Shown: one piece after another, positions 17,755 through 28,271 of the stretch | Numbering within the stretch: the stretch's first letter is position 1 | Layout of the letters: the number at the start of each line of letters is the position of its first letter | Assembly: GCA_017745175.1 (NCBI GenBank) | Contig: JAGHZY010000006.1 | Location: forward strand, 74,837-120,886 | Reading direction: 5' to 3' | DNA: 46,050 nt | From: Sphingopyxis sp. | Lineage (GTDB): Bacteria; Pseudomonadota; Alphaproteobacteria; Sphingomonadales; Sphingomonadaceae | Translations under genes and position numbers: made by a program | Notes under the pieces: generated by a model | What the model was told of the DNA's origin: nothing | The model's database searches: none | What the model saw: the letters and a program-made list of their open reading frames with translations, nothing else

Positions 17755-17771
17755 GACCAAATCTCCAGCAA

Positions 17772-17827
17772 GCCTCGGTCGACCATATCAGCCGAGGCTG
17801 CGGGCGATCCCCCTCGCGGGGAGGGGG
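17772..17827. promoter_or_regulatory. Two inverted repeats in the divergent promoter region
   Basis: AGCCTCGG (17772-17779) and CCGAGGCT (17793-17800) are perfect 8-base arms 13 bases apart. CCCCCTC (17810-17816) and GAGGGGG (17821-17827) follow, a copy of the dispersed palindrome family. They lie between the SDR-like gene (minus) and crotonase 2 (plus). The first is an operator or leader-hairpin candidate. Confidence 0.45.
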
Positions 17828-17921
17828 TGGGCTGCCAGCGATCGTCGCTATGAAACGGGGCCGTCGCTCGCCGGGCCGTTCCGCAGCGAAGCGGCCTTGC
17901 AATTCGAAAGGCAAATTCCCG

Positions 17922-18800
17922 ATGACCTACACGACACTCGCCTGCGATATCGAGGACCGCATCCTGACGGTGCGGTTCAACCGGCCCGAATATCTCAACG
18001 CCTATACCGTCGACATGGCCAATGAGCTCGTCCATCTCTTCGAGACCGCAAGCGAGGATGACGCGGTCGGCGCGATCATCGTGACGGGAGAGGGCCGCGC
18101 CTTTTGCGCGGGGATGGATCTCGGTACCGAAGGCAATGTCTTCGGCATCGACGAAAACCATGCGCCCGACATGCAATATATGCGCGAGAAGCTCGGCCCG
18201 CTCTCGGTGCGCGACCGGGTTCGGGACGACGGCGGGCGGGTGACGCTTTCCATCTTCAATTGCAAAAAGCCGGTGATCGCCGCGATCAACGGCGCCGCGG
18301 TCGGAATCGGCGCGACGATGACATTGGCGATGGACATCCGGATCGCGTCGGAAAAGGCGCGGATGGGCTTCGTTTTCGGAAAGCTCGGCATCGTGCCCGA
18401 AGCCTGTTCGAGCTGGTTCCTGCCGCGGCTGGTCGGCGTGCAGCAGGCGCTCGAATGGGTCTATTCGGCTGAGGTTTTCGACGCTGCCGAAGGGCTGCGC
18501 GGCGGTCTTTTCCGGTCGGTCCATGCGCCCGATGCGCTGCTGGACGAGGCGAGGGCGCTTGCGCGCAAGTTCATCGAAAACCGCTCGCCCGTCGCTATTG
18601 CGCTCGCGCGGCAGATGTTGTGGCGCAACGCGGCGCAGTCGCATCCGATCGAGGCGCATCGCGTCGACTCGCTCGCGATGTTCTACACCAGCACCGGCGA
18701 CGGCAAGGAAGGTGTCGCGGCTTTCCTCGAAAAGCGCGAACCTCGCTTTGCTTCGCGGGCTTCGGAAATGCCCGCCTTCTATCCGTGGGACGATCGCTGA
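17922..18800 (+). CDS. Crotonase-family protein, probable enoyl-CoA isomerase (paralogue 2)
   Basis: 292 residues, the same length as the protein at 10899-11777 and alike at most positions, including long identical runs such as EAHRVDSLAMFYTS. As in the first copy, the hydratase glutamate positions hold other residues, and a Glu sits in GIVPEACSSWFLPR at the isomerase position. The start is ATG at 17922, followed by the same MTYxTLA opening as paralogue 1; the frame is open upstream to 17850. The ribosome site is weak (AAAGG about 10 bases upstream). It diverges from the SDR-like gene and is followed after 127 bases by the nitronate monooxygenase-like gene. The pair arose by duplication and may differ in chain length preference or regulation. 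Confidence 0.88.
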   Translation: MTYTTLACDIEDRILTVRFNRPEYLNAYTVDMANELVHLFETASEDDAVGAIIVTGEGRAFCAGMDLGTEGNVFGIDENHAPDMQYMREKLGPLSVRDRVRDDGGRVTLSIFNCKKPVIAAINGAAVGIGATMTLAMDIRIASEKARMGFVFGKLGIVPEACSSWFLPRLVGVQQALEWVYSAEVFDAAEGLRGGLFRSVHAPDALLDEARALARKFIENRSPVAIALARQMLWRNAAQSHPIEAHRVDSLAMFYTSTGDGKEGVAAFLEKREPRFASRASEMPAFYPWDDR

Positions 18801-18834
18801 CGGCGACACAATAATGCGCTGCTGTCCTTGATTA

Positions 18835-18851
18835 CCCCTCGCCGCGAGGGG
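18835..18851. repeat. Perfect GC palindrome downstream of crotonase 2
   Basis: CCCCTCGC (18835-18842) and GCGAGGGG (18844-18851) around one C. It is a clean copy of the dispersed palindrome family, placed 35 bases after the crotonase stop. Confidence 0.6.
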
Positions 18852-18927
18852 GCGAGGGACAAGCCTCCTTTAGACTATCGAGCCGGCGGCGGCACAGGGT
18901 CCGCTTCCGATCAACAGGTGAGCAAAT

Positions 18928-19929
18928 ATGGCCATCCGAACCCGCATCACCGACATGCTCGGGATCGAGCATCCGATCGTCCAGGGCGGCATGATGCACG
19001 TCGGCTATGCCGAACTCGCAAGCGCGGTGTCGAACGCCGGCGGGCTCGGGACGCTGACCGCGCTGACCCAGCCTTCGCCGCGCGCGCTCCACGAGGAAAT
19101 AGAGCGCTGCCGCGCGATGACGTCGAAACCCTTCGCGGTGAACATCACCGTCCTGCCCTCGATCACGCCGCCCGACTACAAGGCGTTTGCCGAGGTCGTG
19201 ATCCAGTCGGGCGTGAAGATCGTCGAGACCGCCGGAACCGCCGAGGTTCGCGAGCTGTGGGCGATGATGAAGCCGCACGGCATCACGGTCCTGCACAAAT
19301 GCACCGCCGTGCGGCACGCGCTGTCGGCCGAACGCGCGGGATGCGACATCATTTCGATCGACGGGTATGAATGTGCGGGCCACCCGGGCGAAGACGATAT
19401 TCCGGGCCTCATCCTGATCCCAGCGGCGGCCGACAAGGTCAAGATCCCGCTCATCGCCTCGGGCGGCTTCGCCGACGGGCGCGGGCTGGTCGCGGCGCTC
19501 GCGCTGGGGGCGGAAGGGATCAACATGGGAACCCGTTTCTGCGCGACGGTCGAAGCGCCGATCCACGCCAATGTGAAGGCGAAATATGTCGAGAATGACG
19601 AACGCGGGACCGACGTCATCTTCCGGAAATTCAAGAACACGGCGCGGGTCGGCCGCAACGAGGTCTCGCAGCGGGTGGTCGAGATATCGGCACGGCCCGA
19701 CGCGACCTTCGACGACATCAGGGAGCTGGTCTCGGGCGCGGCGGGCGCGCAGCTTCTCAAGGATGGCGATCTGTCGCGCGGTATCTTCTGGGCGAGCATG
19801 GCGCAGGGCCTCATCGACGATATCCCGACCTGTCGCCAACTGATCGAACGGATCGTCGACGAGGCGGAAGCCGTCATCCACGGCCGCCTTGCCAGCTATC
19901 GTGTACGCGAGCCGGCGCACCAGTCATAA
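18928..19929 (+). CDS. Nitronate monooxygenase / FabK-like flavoenzyme
   Basis: A 333-residue FMN-dependent TIM-barrel protein of the 2-nitropropane dioxygenase family. The N-terminal PIVQGGMM segment, the catalytic-His region ECAGHPGE (about 149-156), and the phosphate-binding segments IASGGFADG and [11 protein letters not shown] are visible. Members either oxidise nitronates or reduce enoyl thioesters (FabK). Next to etfBA and an acyl-CoA dehydrogenase gene, an enoyl-CoA reductase or related flavin role is at least as likely as nitronate removal. The etfB start is 13 bases downstream, so the genes probably form one unit. The start is ATG at 18928 with AGGTGA upstream. Confidence 0.9.
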   Translation: MAIRTRITDMLGIEHPIVQGGMMHVGYAELASAVSNAGGLGTLTALTQPSPRALHEEIERCRAMTSKPFAVNITVLPSITPPDYKAFAEVVIQSGVKIVETAGTAEVRELWAMMKPHGITVLHKCTAVRHALSAERAGCDIISIDGYECAGHPGEDDIPGLILIPAAADKVKIPLIASGGFADGRGLVAALALGAEGINMGTRFCATVEAPIHANVKAKYVENDERGTDVIFRKFKNTARVGRNEVSQRVVEISARPDATFDDIRELVSGAAGAQLLKDGDLSRGIFWASMAQGLIDDIPTCRQLIERIVDEAEAVIHGRLASYRVREPAHQS

Positions 19930-19942
19930 TCAGGAGTTGACC

Positions 19943-20692
19943 ATGAAAATCCTCGTCCCCGTGAAGCGGGTGCTCGATTACAACGTCAAGCCGCGGGTCA
20001 AGGCCGACGGCACCGGCGTTGATCTCGCCAATGTGAAAATGTCGATGAACCCGTTCGACGAGATCGGTGTCGAAGAAGCGATCCGCCTGAAGGAAAAGGG
20101 CGTCGCGACCGAGATCGTCGCCGTATCCGTTGGCCCGGCCAAGGCGCAGGAAACGCTGCGCACTGCGCTCGCGATGGGCGCCGACCGCGCAATCCTCGTG
20201 CAGACCGATGATGCCGTGGAACCGCTCGCGATCGCCAAGATCCTGAAGGGCATCGCCGACGCCGAACAGCCCGGCCTTGTCATCCTTGGCAAGCAGGCGA
20301 TCGATGACGACAACAACCAGACCGGCCAGATGCTCGCTGCCCTCACCGGCTGGGCGCAGGGCACCTTCGCCAGCGCGGTCAATGTCGAGGGCGACAGCGT
20401 CAATGTGACGCGCGAAGTCGACGGCGGCCTCGAAACCGTGAAGCTCAAGCTTCCCGCGATCGTCACTACCGATCTTCGCCTAAACGAACCGCGTTACGCC
20501 TCGCTGCCGAACATCATGAAGGCGAAGTCGAAGCCGCTCGATACCAAGACCCCCACCGATTACGGCGTCGACACCGCCCCGCGCGTGAAGGTGGTCAAGG
20601 TCAGCGAACCCGCCGCCCGCTCGGCCGGTATGAAGGTCGCCGATGTCGATGAACTGGTTGCCAAGCTGAAGGCGATGGGAGTGCATTCATGA
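19943..20692 (+). CDS. etfB: Electron transfer flavoprotein subunit beta
   Basis: 249 residues of normal length. [10 protein letters not shown] opens the ETF fold, and [20 protein letters not shown] with [11 protein letters not shown] is the beta-subunit signature. With the alpha subunit it carries electrons from acyl-CoA dehydrogenases to the respiratory chain. The start is ATG at 19943 with AGGAG upstream. Its stop overlaps the etfA start as ATGA, which helps equal production of the two subunits. Confidence 0.97.
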   Translation: MKILVPVKRVLDYNVKPRVKADGTGVDLANVKMSMNPFDEIGVEEAIRLKEKGVATEIVAVSVGPAKAQETLRTALAMGADRAILVQTDDAVEPLAIAKILKGIADAEQPGLVILGKQAIDDDNNQTGQMLAALTGWAQGTFASAVNVEGDSVNVTREVDGGLETVKLKLPAIVTTDLRLNEPRYASLPNIMKAKSKPLDTKTPTDYGVDTAPRVKVVKVSEPAARSAGMKVADVDELVAKLKAMGVHS

Positions 20693-21624
20693 AAACGCTC
20701 GTTTGGGTCGAACATGACGGCAAGGCCGTCAAGGACGCCACGCTCGCGGTGGTCACTGCCGCAGCGAAGCTTGGCGAAGTCCATCTGCTCGTCGCCGGCA
20801 GCGGCGTCGATGGCGTCGCCAAGGAAGCCGCGGCGATCGCGGGCGTCGGCAAGGTCCATGTCGCCGACAACGCCGCCTTCGGTCATAATCTGCCCGAAAA
20901 TATCGCGCCGCTGGTGGCCGAACTGATGGCATCGCATGACGCGTTCCTCGCGCCCGCGACGACCACCGGCAAGAATATCGCGCCGCGCGTCGCCGCGCTG
21001 CTCGACGTGATGCAGATTTCGGAAATCCTGTCGGTCGAGGGGCCGAAGACCTTCACCCGGCCCATCTACGCCGGCAACGCGATCGCGACCGTCGAATCGT
21101 CGGACGCGAAGCTGGTCCTGACCGTTCGCGGCACCGCGTTCGAAAAGGCTGCGACCTCGGGTGGTTCGGGCACGGTCGAAGCCGTCTCGGCTGGCGGTGA
21201 CGCCGGCATTTCGAGCTTCGTCGGCGCCGAAATCGCCAAGTCGGAACGTCCGGAACTCACCTCGGCCAAGATCATCGTATCGGGCGGCCGCGCGCTGGGT
21301 TCGAGCGAGAAGTACGAAGAAGTCATCGTCCCGCTCGCCGACAAGCTCGGCGCTGCGCTCGGTGCTTCGCGCGCCGCGGTCGATGCGGGCTATGTCCCCA
21401 ACGACTATCAGGTCGGCCAGACCGGCAAGATCGTCGCGCCGCAGGTCTATTTCGCGATCGGCATCTCGGGCGCGATCCAGCATCTCGCCGGCATGAAGGA
21501 TTCGAAGACGATCGTCGCGATCAACAAGGACGAAGACGCCCCGATCTTTCAGGTCGCCGACTTCGGCCTCGTCGCCGATCTGTTCAACGCCGTTCCCGAA
21601 CTGACCCAGCGTCTCGGCGACTGA
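20689..21624 (+). CDS. etfA: Electron transfer flavoprotein subunit alpha
   Basis: 311 residues. The C-terminal FAD-binding domain shows [19 protein letters not shown], then [18 protein letters not shown] and FGLVADL, all typical of ETF alpha. It forms a heterodimer with EtfB, encoded immediately upstream with an ATGA overlap. The acyl-CoA dehydrogenase gene starts 16 bases downstream, so donor and carrier are encoded together. No ETF-ubiquinone oxidoreductase gene is in the window. Confidence 0.97.
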   Translation: MKTLVWVEHDGKAVKDATLAVVTAAAKLGEVHLLVAGSGVDGVAKEAAAIAGVGKVHVADNAAFGHNLPENIAPLVAELMASHDAFLAPATTTGKNIAPRVAALLDVMQISEILSVEGPKTFTRPIYAGNAIATVESSDAKLVLTVRGTAFEKAATSGGSGTVEAVSAGGDAGISSFVGAEIAKSERPELTSAKIIVSGGRALGSSEKYEEVIVPLADKLGAALGASRAAVDAGYVPNDYQVGQTGKIVAPQVYFAIGISGAIQHLAGMKDSKTIVAINKDEDAPIFQVADFGLVADLFNAVPELTQRLGD

Positions 21625-21640
21625 AAACCGGAGAGCCCAG

Positions 21641-23362
21641 TTGAGCGATTTTTCCGCGCCTTCGCGCGAACAGCAGTTCCTGCTCCGCCATGTCGCGGGG
21701 CTCCACGAGCTTCCCATCGCGCTCGACGCCGATCTGGTCGATGCGATCGTCGAGGGCGCGGCCGATATCGCCGAAAATGCCTTCGCGCCGCTCGACCGCG
21801 TCGGCGATACGGTGAAGCCGCGCTGGGCCGACGGCAGGGTGACGATGCCGCCGGGCTTTTGCGACGCCTATGCCGCCTATGTCGAAGGCGGCTGGGGCAG
21901 CCTTGCGGGCGATACGGCCTATGGCGGGCAGGGACTGCCCTTTTCGCTGATGATGGTCGCGAACGAGAATCTCTTCGCGGCCAGCCTCGGTTTCTCGATC
22001 TGTTTTTCGCTCACGACCGGTGCGATCGAGGCGCTCGAAGCGCATGGCAGCGACGCGCAGAAACGGACCTGGTTGCCGCGGCTGATGACCGGCGAATGGT
22101 CGGGAACGATGAACCTCACCGAACCGCAGGCGGGCAGCGACGTCGGTGCGCTCCGTACCGTCGCGACGCCGGCGGATGACGGGCTCTACCGGATTCGCGG
22201 GCAGAAAATCTTCATCAGCTTCGGCGAGCATGACCTGACCGGCAATATCGTCCACCTCGTGCTCGCGCGAACCCCGGACTCCGCGGCGGGGACCAGGGGC
22301 ATTTCGCTGTTCCTCGTGCCCAAATACCGCCTCGATGCCGAAGGCCGTCCGACGATCGACAATGACGTTCGCTGCGTGTCGATCGAGCATAAGCTCGGTC
22401 TCAACGGGTCGCCGACCTGCGTGATGGCCTATGGCGATCGCGGCGAATGCTATGGCGAGCTGATCGGCGAGGAACATGGCGGGATGCGCGCAATGTTCAC
22501 GATGATCAACAATGCGCGGCTCAACGTCGCCAACCAGGGCGTCGGTGTCGCCGAGCGTGCGCGGCAGAAGGCGGCCGCCTTCGCGCGCGACCGCGTCCAG
22601 TCGGCGCGCGCCGACGGTTCGTCGGGCGGCAAGCCGGTCGCGATCGTCGGCCACCCCGACGTGCGCCGGATGCTGATGCGGATGAACGCGCTGACGCAAG
22701 GCGCGCGGGCCTTGCTCTATTATGCGGCAGGGCAGGTCGATCGCGCGAACGCGGGCGCTCCCGAAGCCCGCGCCCGTCTCGAACTGATGACCCCGCTCGC
22801 CAAGTCTTTCTGCACCGACGTCGCCTGCGAGGTGTCGTCGCTCGCGATCCAGGTCCATGGCGGAATCGGCTTCATCGAGGAAACCGGCGTCGCGCAGCAT
22901 TATCGCGACGCCCGCATCCTGCCGATCTACGAAGGTACCAACGGTATCCAGGCGGCCGATCTCGTCGGGCGCAAGCTCGCGCGCGACGGCGGGGCCGAAT
23001 TGTCGCGCCTCATTGGCGAGATTCGCGGCGAGGCAGGCGACGAGGCGACTCTCATTGCGCTCTGCGGCGAGGTCGAGCGGGTTGCGGCCTGGATGCTCGC
23101 CGCCGATGTCAACGATCGGCTCGCGGGCAGCCAGCCGTTCCAGACGATGGTCTCGGTCCTCGTCGCAGGCTGGCTGATGGCGCGCCAGCTTCGCGTGGCG
23201 CGCATCGGTGCAGAAGAGGGCGATGTTTTTGTGGGCGCGAAGATTTCCGCCGCGCGCTTCTTTCTCGACTGTCTGGTGTCCGAGGCGCTGGGGCTCGCCG
23301 CCTCGGCGACGATGGGAGCGGCGCCGCTCTATGCGCTGGACGAGGACATGCTGCTTTTCTGA
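21641..23362 (+). CDS. Acyl-CoA dehydrogenase, long form (DmdC/FadE-like)
   Basis: 573 residues, the long type with an extra C-terminal domain, as in DmdC (3-methylmercaptopropionyl-CoA dehydrogenase) and related fatty acyl-CoA enzymes. Visible features are the FAD/substrate segment [15 protein letters not shown], the C-terminal helix bundle, and YEGTNGIQA with the likely catalytic Glu. The start codon is TTG at 21641, supported by GGAGAG five bases upstream; no ATG is near. It is the last gene of the NMO-etfB-etfA unit and delivers electrons to that ETF. The substrate is unknown; context allows a branched or functionalised acyl-CoA. It ends four bases from the stop of the convergent FGE gene. 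Confidence 0.94.
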   Translation: MSDFSAPSREQQFLLRHVAGLHELPIALDADLVDAIVEGAADIAENAFAPLDRVGDTVKPRWADGRVTMPPGFCDAYAAYVEGGWGSLAGDTAYGGQGLPFSLMMVANENLFAASLGFSICFSLTTGAIEALEAHGSDAQKRTWLPRLMTGEWSGTMNLTEPQAGSDVGALRTVATPADDGLYRIRGQKIFISFGEHDLTGNIVHLVLARTPDSAAGTRGISLFLVPKYRLDAEGRPTIDNDVRCVSIEHKLGLNGSPTCVMAYGDRGECYGELIGEEHGGMRAMFTMINNARLNVANQGVGVAERARQKAAAFARDRVQSARADGSSGGKPVAIVGHPDVRRMLMRMNALTQGARALLYYAAGQVDRANAGAPEARARLELMTPLAKSFCTDVACEVSSLAIQVHGGIGFIEETGVAQHYRDARILPIYEGTNGIQAADLVGRKLARDGGAELSRLIGEIRGEAGDEATLIALCGEVERVAAWMLAADVNDRLAGSQPFQTMVSVLVAGWLMARQLRVARIGAEEGDVFVGAKISAARFFLDCLVSEALGLAASATMGAAPLYALDEDMLLF

Positions 23363-23366
23363 CGCG

Positions 23367-24272
23367 TCAGATGCGGACGATGCAGCGAAAGCCGAGATGC
23401 GAGGTCGAGGTATCGACGGTCTGCGGCCAGCGCGCCGCCGGGCGGTAGCGCTGGCAGTAATTTGGCGCACAAAGATGTGAGCCGCCTTTCGTCACGCGGA
23501 CGGCGAAACCCTCCGCGCTGACAGACGATCCTGACCCGCCGCAGCATTTGGGCGCATCGCCGGCCGGGGGCGGCCCAAAGCTGTCGCGGGTCCATTCCCA
23601 CACATTGCCGATCATGTCGAAGAGACCGAAGCCGTTGGAGGGATAGGAACGCACCGGGCTGGTCCGCTCAAGCCCCGCTGGCGCGCGATTGTCGTGCGGG
23701 AAGATGCCTTGCCATATCTTCGCCATCGCCCGTCCACCCGGTTCGAGTTCGTCGCCCCAGGCGTAGCTCGCGCCTGCGAGGCCGCCGCGCGCGGCATATT
23801 CCCACTCCGCCTCGGTGGGCAGCGACTTGCCGGCCCATTCCGCATAGGCTTCGGCATCGCTGGCGGCGATGTGAACCACGGGATGCTCCTCGATCCCGTC
23901 GATCGAACTGTCCGGACCGAGGGGCGCGTGCCAGCAGGCGCCGAAGACGAAGGACCACCAGTCGGGTGCGCCGCCGAGGTCGACGGGGCCTTGTGGCGGC
24001 GCGAAGACGATCGAACCGGCTCGCGCCATTTCGGGCGGCATGCCCGGATAGTCGGCGGGGTCGGGCGCGAATTCGGCGAAGCTCTTGTGGCCCGTCGCCT
24101 CGACGAAGCGCCGGAATTCGCGGTTGGTCACCGGCGCCTCGTCGATCCAGAAATCATCGACCCGCGCGGTGCGGCGCGGCGCTTCCTCGGGATAGAAATC
24201 GTCCGCTCCCATCTCGAAGGCAGCCCCCCGGACAAGGCGCATGCCGTCGCGGCCGCGTGCCATATTGCTCAT
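23367..24272 (-). CDS. Formylglycine-generating enzyme (sulfatase-modifying factor)
   Basis: 301 residues. It converts the active-site cysteine of sulfatases to formylglycine using oxygen and copper. The two copper-binding catalytic cysteines are present as Cys268 and Cys273 (HLCAPNYCQRYR), in the GGSxxC...YCxRYR pattern of true FGEs; many SUMF1-domain proteins lack them. NVWEWT and LPTEAEWEYAARGG are the fold signature. There is no signal peptide, which fits modification of the unfolded sulfatase in the cytoplasm before export. I chose ATG at 24270-24272; the frame is open upstream, but into the CRP/FNR gene, whose stop is four bases away. The sulfatase two genes upstream is the evident client. 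Confidence 0.94.
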   Translation of the reverse strand: MSNMARGRDGMRLVRGAAFEMGADDFYPEEAPRRTARVDDFWIDEAPVTNREFRRFVEATGHKSFAEFAPDPADYPGMPPEMARAGSIVFAPPQGPVDLGGAPDWWSFVFGACWHAPLGPDSSIDGIEEHPVVHIAASDAEAYAEWAGKSLPTEAEWEYAARGGLAGASYAWGDELEPGGRAMAKIWQGIFPHDNRAPAGLERTSPVRSYPSNGFGLFDMIGNVWEWTRDSFGPPPAGDAPKCCGGSGSSVSAEGFAVRVTKGGSHLCAPNYCQRYRPAARWPQTVDTSTSHLGFRCIVRI

Positions 24273-24276
24273 AAGA

Positions 24277-24978
24277 TCAATCCACCCTGGCCGGCGCCGA
24301 TGCATAGGCGCGCAGGCCGGGCAAATCGACAATGTCGATCGACGCATATTTCCGACGGATGAGGCCGCGCGCCTCAAGCTCGGACAGGCAGGCGTTGACC
24401 GTCTTGCGGCTCAGCCCCGTCATATCGGCAAGATCCTGCTGGGCAAGCAGCAAGCGATGCGAATCCTTCTGGCCGGTTGCGAAACGGAGCAGCCGCGCCG
24501 CCAGCCTCTGTCGCGGGGGCAGCGCGGTGAATTCGGCGATCAGCTGAACCATCGCGCGAAGCTGCGCATAATGAAGGCTGGCGATCGCCCGCCAGATCAG
24601 CGGTTCCCGCTCGGCGATGCGTGCGAGCGCGTGGTCGTCGGCTTGCAGGATCAGGCCATCGCCAAGGCTGATCGCGGTGACGAGCCGGGGGCCGCCGCCG
24701 AAGCGGACCGACTGGCCGAAGGCGCGGCCGCGAGTCACCTGGCTCAGCAGAACTTCACGGTCGCCGACCGCCTCGGCATAGGTCTGGAAGGTCCCGCGGA
24801 CGACGACGAACAGTCCGCCCTCCTCGTCGCCTTCGGCGGAGACCCATTGGCCGCGGGTAAAGCGGCGGAGCCGGCCCTCGGCCAACAATTGGCCGCGCAG
24901 GTCGGCGCCATGGCCGTCGAGCCACCCGCACAGATGCAACGCGGCCGCCGCCGCTTCGAGGTCGCCCGCCGCCGCCAT
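24277..24978 (-). CDS. CRP/FNR-family transcriptional regulator
   Basis: 233 residues: an N-terminal cyclic-nucleotide-like sensor barrel (about 25-125), a long dimer helix, and a C-terminal winged helix-turn-helix (about 178-207, AQQDLADMTGLSRKTVNACLSELEARGLI). The N-terminal cysteine cluster of FNR is absent, so oxygen sensing through an iron-sulfur cluster is unlikely. It is encoded between the sulfatase gene (39 bases upstream) and the FGE gene (four bases downstream), so it probably regulates this unit in response to a local signal, perhaps sulfur status or substrate. No operator could be assigned. Confidence 0.92.
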   Translation of the reverse strand: MAAAGDLEAAAAALHLCGWLDGHGADLRGQLLAEGRLRRFTRGQWVSAEGDEEGGLFVVVRGTFQTYAEAVGDREVLLSQVTRGRAFGQSVRFGGGPRLVTAISLGDGLILQADDHALARIAEREPLIWRAIASLHYAQLRAMVQLIAEFTALPPRQRLAARLLRFATGQKDSHRLLLAQQDLADMTGLSRKTVNACLSELEARGLIRRKYASIDIVDLPGLRAYASAPARVD

Positions 24979-25017
24979 GAAGAAAATCTAGGCACGACAG
25001 GGCGCCTTGTCACTCGG

Positions 25018-26724
25018 CTATTGTCCGGTGAAGCCGACGGTGATGCTCGGCGGATATTTCTTCAGCATCTCCTGATAGCGGCGCACCTCCAGGGCAATTC
25101 CTGCCGCTGCCGGAATATGCCGGAGCGCCACCGAATTATCTTCCTGCGGATTGGCGTAAAGATTGTACATCATTGCTCCCGCAGCCGGCGCGATGGTTCC
25201 GGTGAAGCCGCCATGATTTCCGTTCGGGGTCGTGCTGAAGGGGGCCTGCACCAGCATCTGATATTTGAACTCGTCCATCCTGACTGCGGCCATGTGGCCA
25301 CCCGAAAAATAGGCGATGCTCCGGCGGTTGGAGGCACCCTCCTTCGCGAGAAGGAACGAGCTCTGGTCGATGCCGGTGAGATAGTTGGTCTTGCCGATCG
25401 CTTCGCCCGCAGCCGCACCCCGGACCCCGGCGAGCCCGAGCGCGGTCGAGAAGATGTCGGTGAGGTCGAACAGGCCGTCCGATCGCCCCGGCTCGATCAT
25501 CCCCTTCCAATAGGCGAAGGTCGGGACGCGCACGCCGCCTTCCCAGGTCGATCCCTTCGAGCCTCGGAACGGGGTGCGGCCATGGGGTTCGATTTCGGCC
25601 TCGGGGCCATTGTCCGACGTGAAGAAAATGACGGTGTTCTCAAGCTCGCCCGTTTCCTCGAGCGTCTTGTGCAGGCGCGCGAAAATGTCGTTCATCTCGA
25701 CCATGCAGTCGGTGAAGTCGTTCCGCGCCGGGGAGCGCCCGGCGTAATGGGCGTTGGGATAATTGTCGAAATGACATCCGCGCGTGCCGTAATAGAGGAA
25801 GAAGGGCTTTTTGCTTCCCTTCTGCTTGCGAAGGAAGTCGACCGTATAGTCGGCCCAGCGTTGGTCGAGGTCCTTGATATAGTCGACCGTGATCAGCCCG
25901 ATATCCTCGACCTTGCCGCTTTTCGTGGCATGGACGTCATATTTGCTGAACGGTGCCTTCTCGATCATCGCCGTGCGCGTCGGGCTCAAGGCGACCTCGG
26001 GGTTGAAATTGGGGTCGCGCCATTCGGTGTACATGTCCGACACCGACAGGAACCCGCGGAAATCGTCGAAACCGACATTCTGCGGCTGCGACGCCTCATT
26101 CTCGCCGACATGCCATTTGCCGATTGCCTGGGTGACATAGCCGCGGTCGGACAGCAGCTTCGCGATCGTCGTCTTGCCGTCGAGTCCGCCCGGCTGTCCG
26201 TACATCGGCGGTTTCAATATGCCGTGATGGACCGGAAGCTGGCCGGTGAGGATCGACGCGCGGGTAGGCGAGCAGCTCGGCTGTGAATAGGCCGAGGTCA
26301 GGTTGAGGCTCTGTGCCGCGATCCGGTCGACATCGGGGGTAGGCGCACCGATGCTCTCGCCGCCGCCGTTGAAGCCGAAGTCCATCCAGCCCACGTCGTC
26401 GAGGATGAAGACGATGATATTGGGCTTCTTGCCGGTCCGTTTTTCAAGCTCGGCGAGCTTGCGCTGCGCTTCGCTGCCCTGGTCGGGGTGGTCGACCACC
26501 GGCTCCATATTGGGCGCGAGCGACTTGCCCGGCACGCCGATATATTGATCCTGGAAATCATAGCCGGGCTGGCTGCCGCGCTTGATCGGCCCCGCCGTGC
26601 CGGCCCCGCGCACCTCGCCGGCCGTCTGTGCGGCGGCGGGGTGCGCCAGAACAAAATGTCCGCTGCCGAGTATCAGCGACAACGCGGCGCATCGTGCGAG
26701 GGCCTTTGCCCGGAAATGCGACAT
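25018..26724 (-). CDS. Type I (formylglycine) sulfatase, exported
   Basis: 568 residues. A Sec signal peptide (hydrophobic [14 protein letters not shown], cleavage near AAAQT) is followed by the sulfatase domain. [10 protein letters not shown] carries metal-binding Asp109 and Asp110. The active site is Cys151 in [11 protein letters not shown], which must be changed to formylglycine; the matching FGE is encoded downstream in the same unit. Further metal and substrate residues lie in IGKWHVGE and FFTSDNGPE. It should hydrolyse a sulfate ester in the periplasm. It resembles arylsulfatases, but the aryl or alkyl preference cannot be decided here. A strong GGAGGAGG ribosome site precedes the ATG. 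Confidence 0.95.
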   Translation of the reverse strand: MSHFRAKALARCAALSLILGSGHFVLAHPAAAQTAGEVRGAGTAGPIKRGSQPGYDFQDQYIGVPGKSLAPNMEPVVDHPDQGSEAQRKLAELEKRTGKKPNIIVFILDDVGWMDFGFNGGGESIGAPTPDVDRIAAQSLNLTSAYSQPSCSPTRASILTGQLPVHHGILKPPMYGQPGGLDGKTTIAKLLSDRGYVTQAIGKWHVGENEASQPQNVGFDDFRGFLSVSDMYTEWRDPNFNPEVALSPTRTAMIEKAPFSKYDVHATKSGKVEDIGLITVDYIKDLDQRWADYTVDFLRKQKGSKKPFFLYYGTRGCHFDNYPNAHYAGRSPARNDFTDCMVEMNDIFARLHKTLEETGELENTVIFFTSDNGPEAEIEPHGRTPFRGSKGSTWEGGVRVPTFAYWKGMIEPGRSDGLFDLTDIFSTALGLAGVRGAAAGEAIGKTNYLTGIDQSSFLLAKEGASNRRSIAYFSGGHMAAVRMDEFKYQMLVQAPFSTTPNGNHGGFTGTIAPAAGAMMYNLYANPQEDNSVALRHIPAAAGIALEVRRYQEMLKKYPPSITVGFTGQ

Positions 26725-26810
26725 ATATCCTCCTCCAACCTCTGGTCTCTCGTTGCAGCCTGAAGCGACGCGCCGGGAAAGACTGTTACGAAGGTTACAA
26801 TTCCACCCGA

Positions 26811-28271
26811 TCAGTCGGCCGCCTTGTTTTTTCGATAGTCGAGATCGGGCCCGGCATTTCGCATCAGCGAGCGATATTCGAAATCCGGTCCGCGCCGCTT
26901 GTCGAGTTCGGCCTTTGCGGCGACCAGCGTGTCGGGGCTGACGAAGAGTTGGGCGACGGTGAGGGCGAGCGTTTTTGCCGCCGTGACAGCGCCCTTGACC
27001 CCGATGGTCGATCCGCTCGCTGCAACCGCCTGCCAGCTATGCCCCGGCGTGCCCGGCGCCCAGGTGGTGGTCAAAACCCCCGCCGTGGGCGTGGTATAGC
27101 TGACGTCGCCGACATCGGTCGAACCCGACAGGATCTGGCCGCTCGCATAAGGCTGGACGCCTTCCCCCGCCATCTTCGTGCCGGGCGGAAAGCTCGTCTG
27201 GATCCTGGCGATGAAGGCTTGCTCGGCTGGCGTATAGGCGGGCAGCGGCACCCGCTTGAGATTTTCATACATCAGCCTGCCGAGCGTGTCGTTGGGCAGC
27301 AGGTCGAAGGTGCCGCCGACCTGGTTGAACTCGACCGTCGTGCCCGTGCCCATCGCCGCGCCCTCGGCGGCCTTTACCACCCGGTCAAGCAGCTCGCCGA
27401 CCATCTTCTGGTCGGGATGCCGGATATAATAGAAGACCTCGGCGGTTTCGGGAACGACATTGGGCGCCTTCCCGCCGTCGGTGATGACATAGTGGATACG
27501 GCTTTCCTGCGGCACATGTTCGCGCATCTGGTTGACCATCATGTTCATCGCCTCGACCGCGTCGAGCGCCGACCGGCCGCGTTCGGGCGAGGCGGCGGCG
27601 TGCGCCGAGACGCCGTGGAAGCGGAACTTGCCCTCGACCACCGCCAGCGTTCGTCCCTGGAAAGCGCTGTTGTGGGTGAAGGGGTGCCAGTGCAGCATCG
27701 CCGATACGTCTTTGGTCAGCCCCGCTCGGACGAGGAAGACCTTGCCCGATCCGCCCTCTTCGGCGGGCGCGCCATAGACGCGCAGTTCGCCCTTGATGTC
27801 GTGGGCGATCATCCAGCGCTTGATGGCGATCGCGGACGCGACCGATGCCGCGCCGAGCAGATTGTGGCCGCAGGCGTGGCCATTGTCGTGTCCCGCACGC
27901 GCTGTGCGTACCGGATCGGCGGACTGGCTGAGGCCGGGGAGCGCGTCGAATTCGGCGAGCAGCCCGATGACCGGGCCGGCGCCGTTCCGGAAGCTCGCGA
28001 CGAAGGCGGTCGGCATCCCGGCAACGCCGGCCTCGACCTTGAAGCCCGCGGCGGTCAGTTCCTTCTGGAGCAGCGCCGAGCTTTTCGTCTCCTGAAAGCC
28101 CGATTCCGCATAGTCCCAGATCTGGAGTGCGGCCTTTGCCATTGCCGGCGTGCCGGCATCGACATCGGCCATGATGGCGATGCGTTCGCCGTCGGGCAGC
28201 GGCGCTGCCAGGGCGGGTGTCGCCGCCGTCCCGGCGAGCAGGAGGAGCAGATGGCCGATCGCTGATTTCAT
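26811..28271 (-). CDS. Exported M20-family amidohydrolase (AbgB-like)
   Basis: 486 residues with a Sec signal ([23 protein letters not shown]). The metal site typical of the amidohydrolase branch is [11 protein letters not shown] (Cys134, His136) and PAEEGG (Glu171, Glu172). The dimerisation domain follows ([11 protein letters not shown]). The closest familiar type is AbgB, which cleaves p-aminobenzoyl-glutamate; relatives cleave N-acyl amino acids. The start overlaps the amidase stop as ATGA, and GGGAG lies eight bases upstream. A periplasmic amide-cleaving role after the amidase is inferred. The export signal is unusual for AbgB-type enzymes, which are generally cytoplasmic. Confidence 0.92.
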   Translation of the reverse strand: MKSAIGHLLLLLAGTAATPALAAPLPDGERIAIMADVDAGTPAMAKAALQIWDYAESGFQETKSSALLQKELTAAGFKVEAGVAGMPTAFVASFRNGAGPVIGLLAEFDALPGLSQSADPVRTARAGHDNGHACGHNLLGAASVASAIAIKRWMIAHDIKGELRVYGAPAEEGGSGKVFLVRAGLTKDVSAMLHWHPFTHNSAFQGRTLAVVEGKFRFHGVSAHAAASPERGRSALDAVEAMNMMVNQMREHVPQESRIHYVITDGGKAPNVVPETAEVFYYIRHPDQKMVGELLDRVVKAAEGAAMGTGTTVEFNQVGGTFDLLPNDTLGRLMYENLKRVPLPAYTPAEQAFIARIQTSFPPGTKMAGEGVQPYASGQILSGSTDVGDVSYTTPTAGVLTTTWAPGTPGHSWQAVAASGSTIGVKGAVTAAKTLALTVAQLFVSPDTLVAAKAELDKRRGPDFEYRSLMRNAGPDLDYRKNKAAD

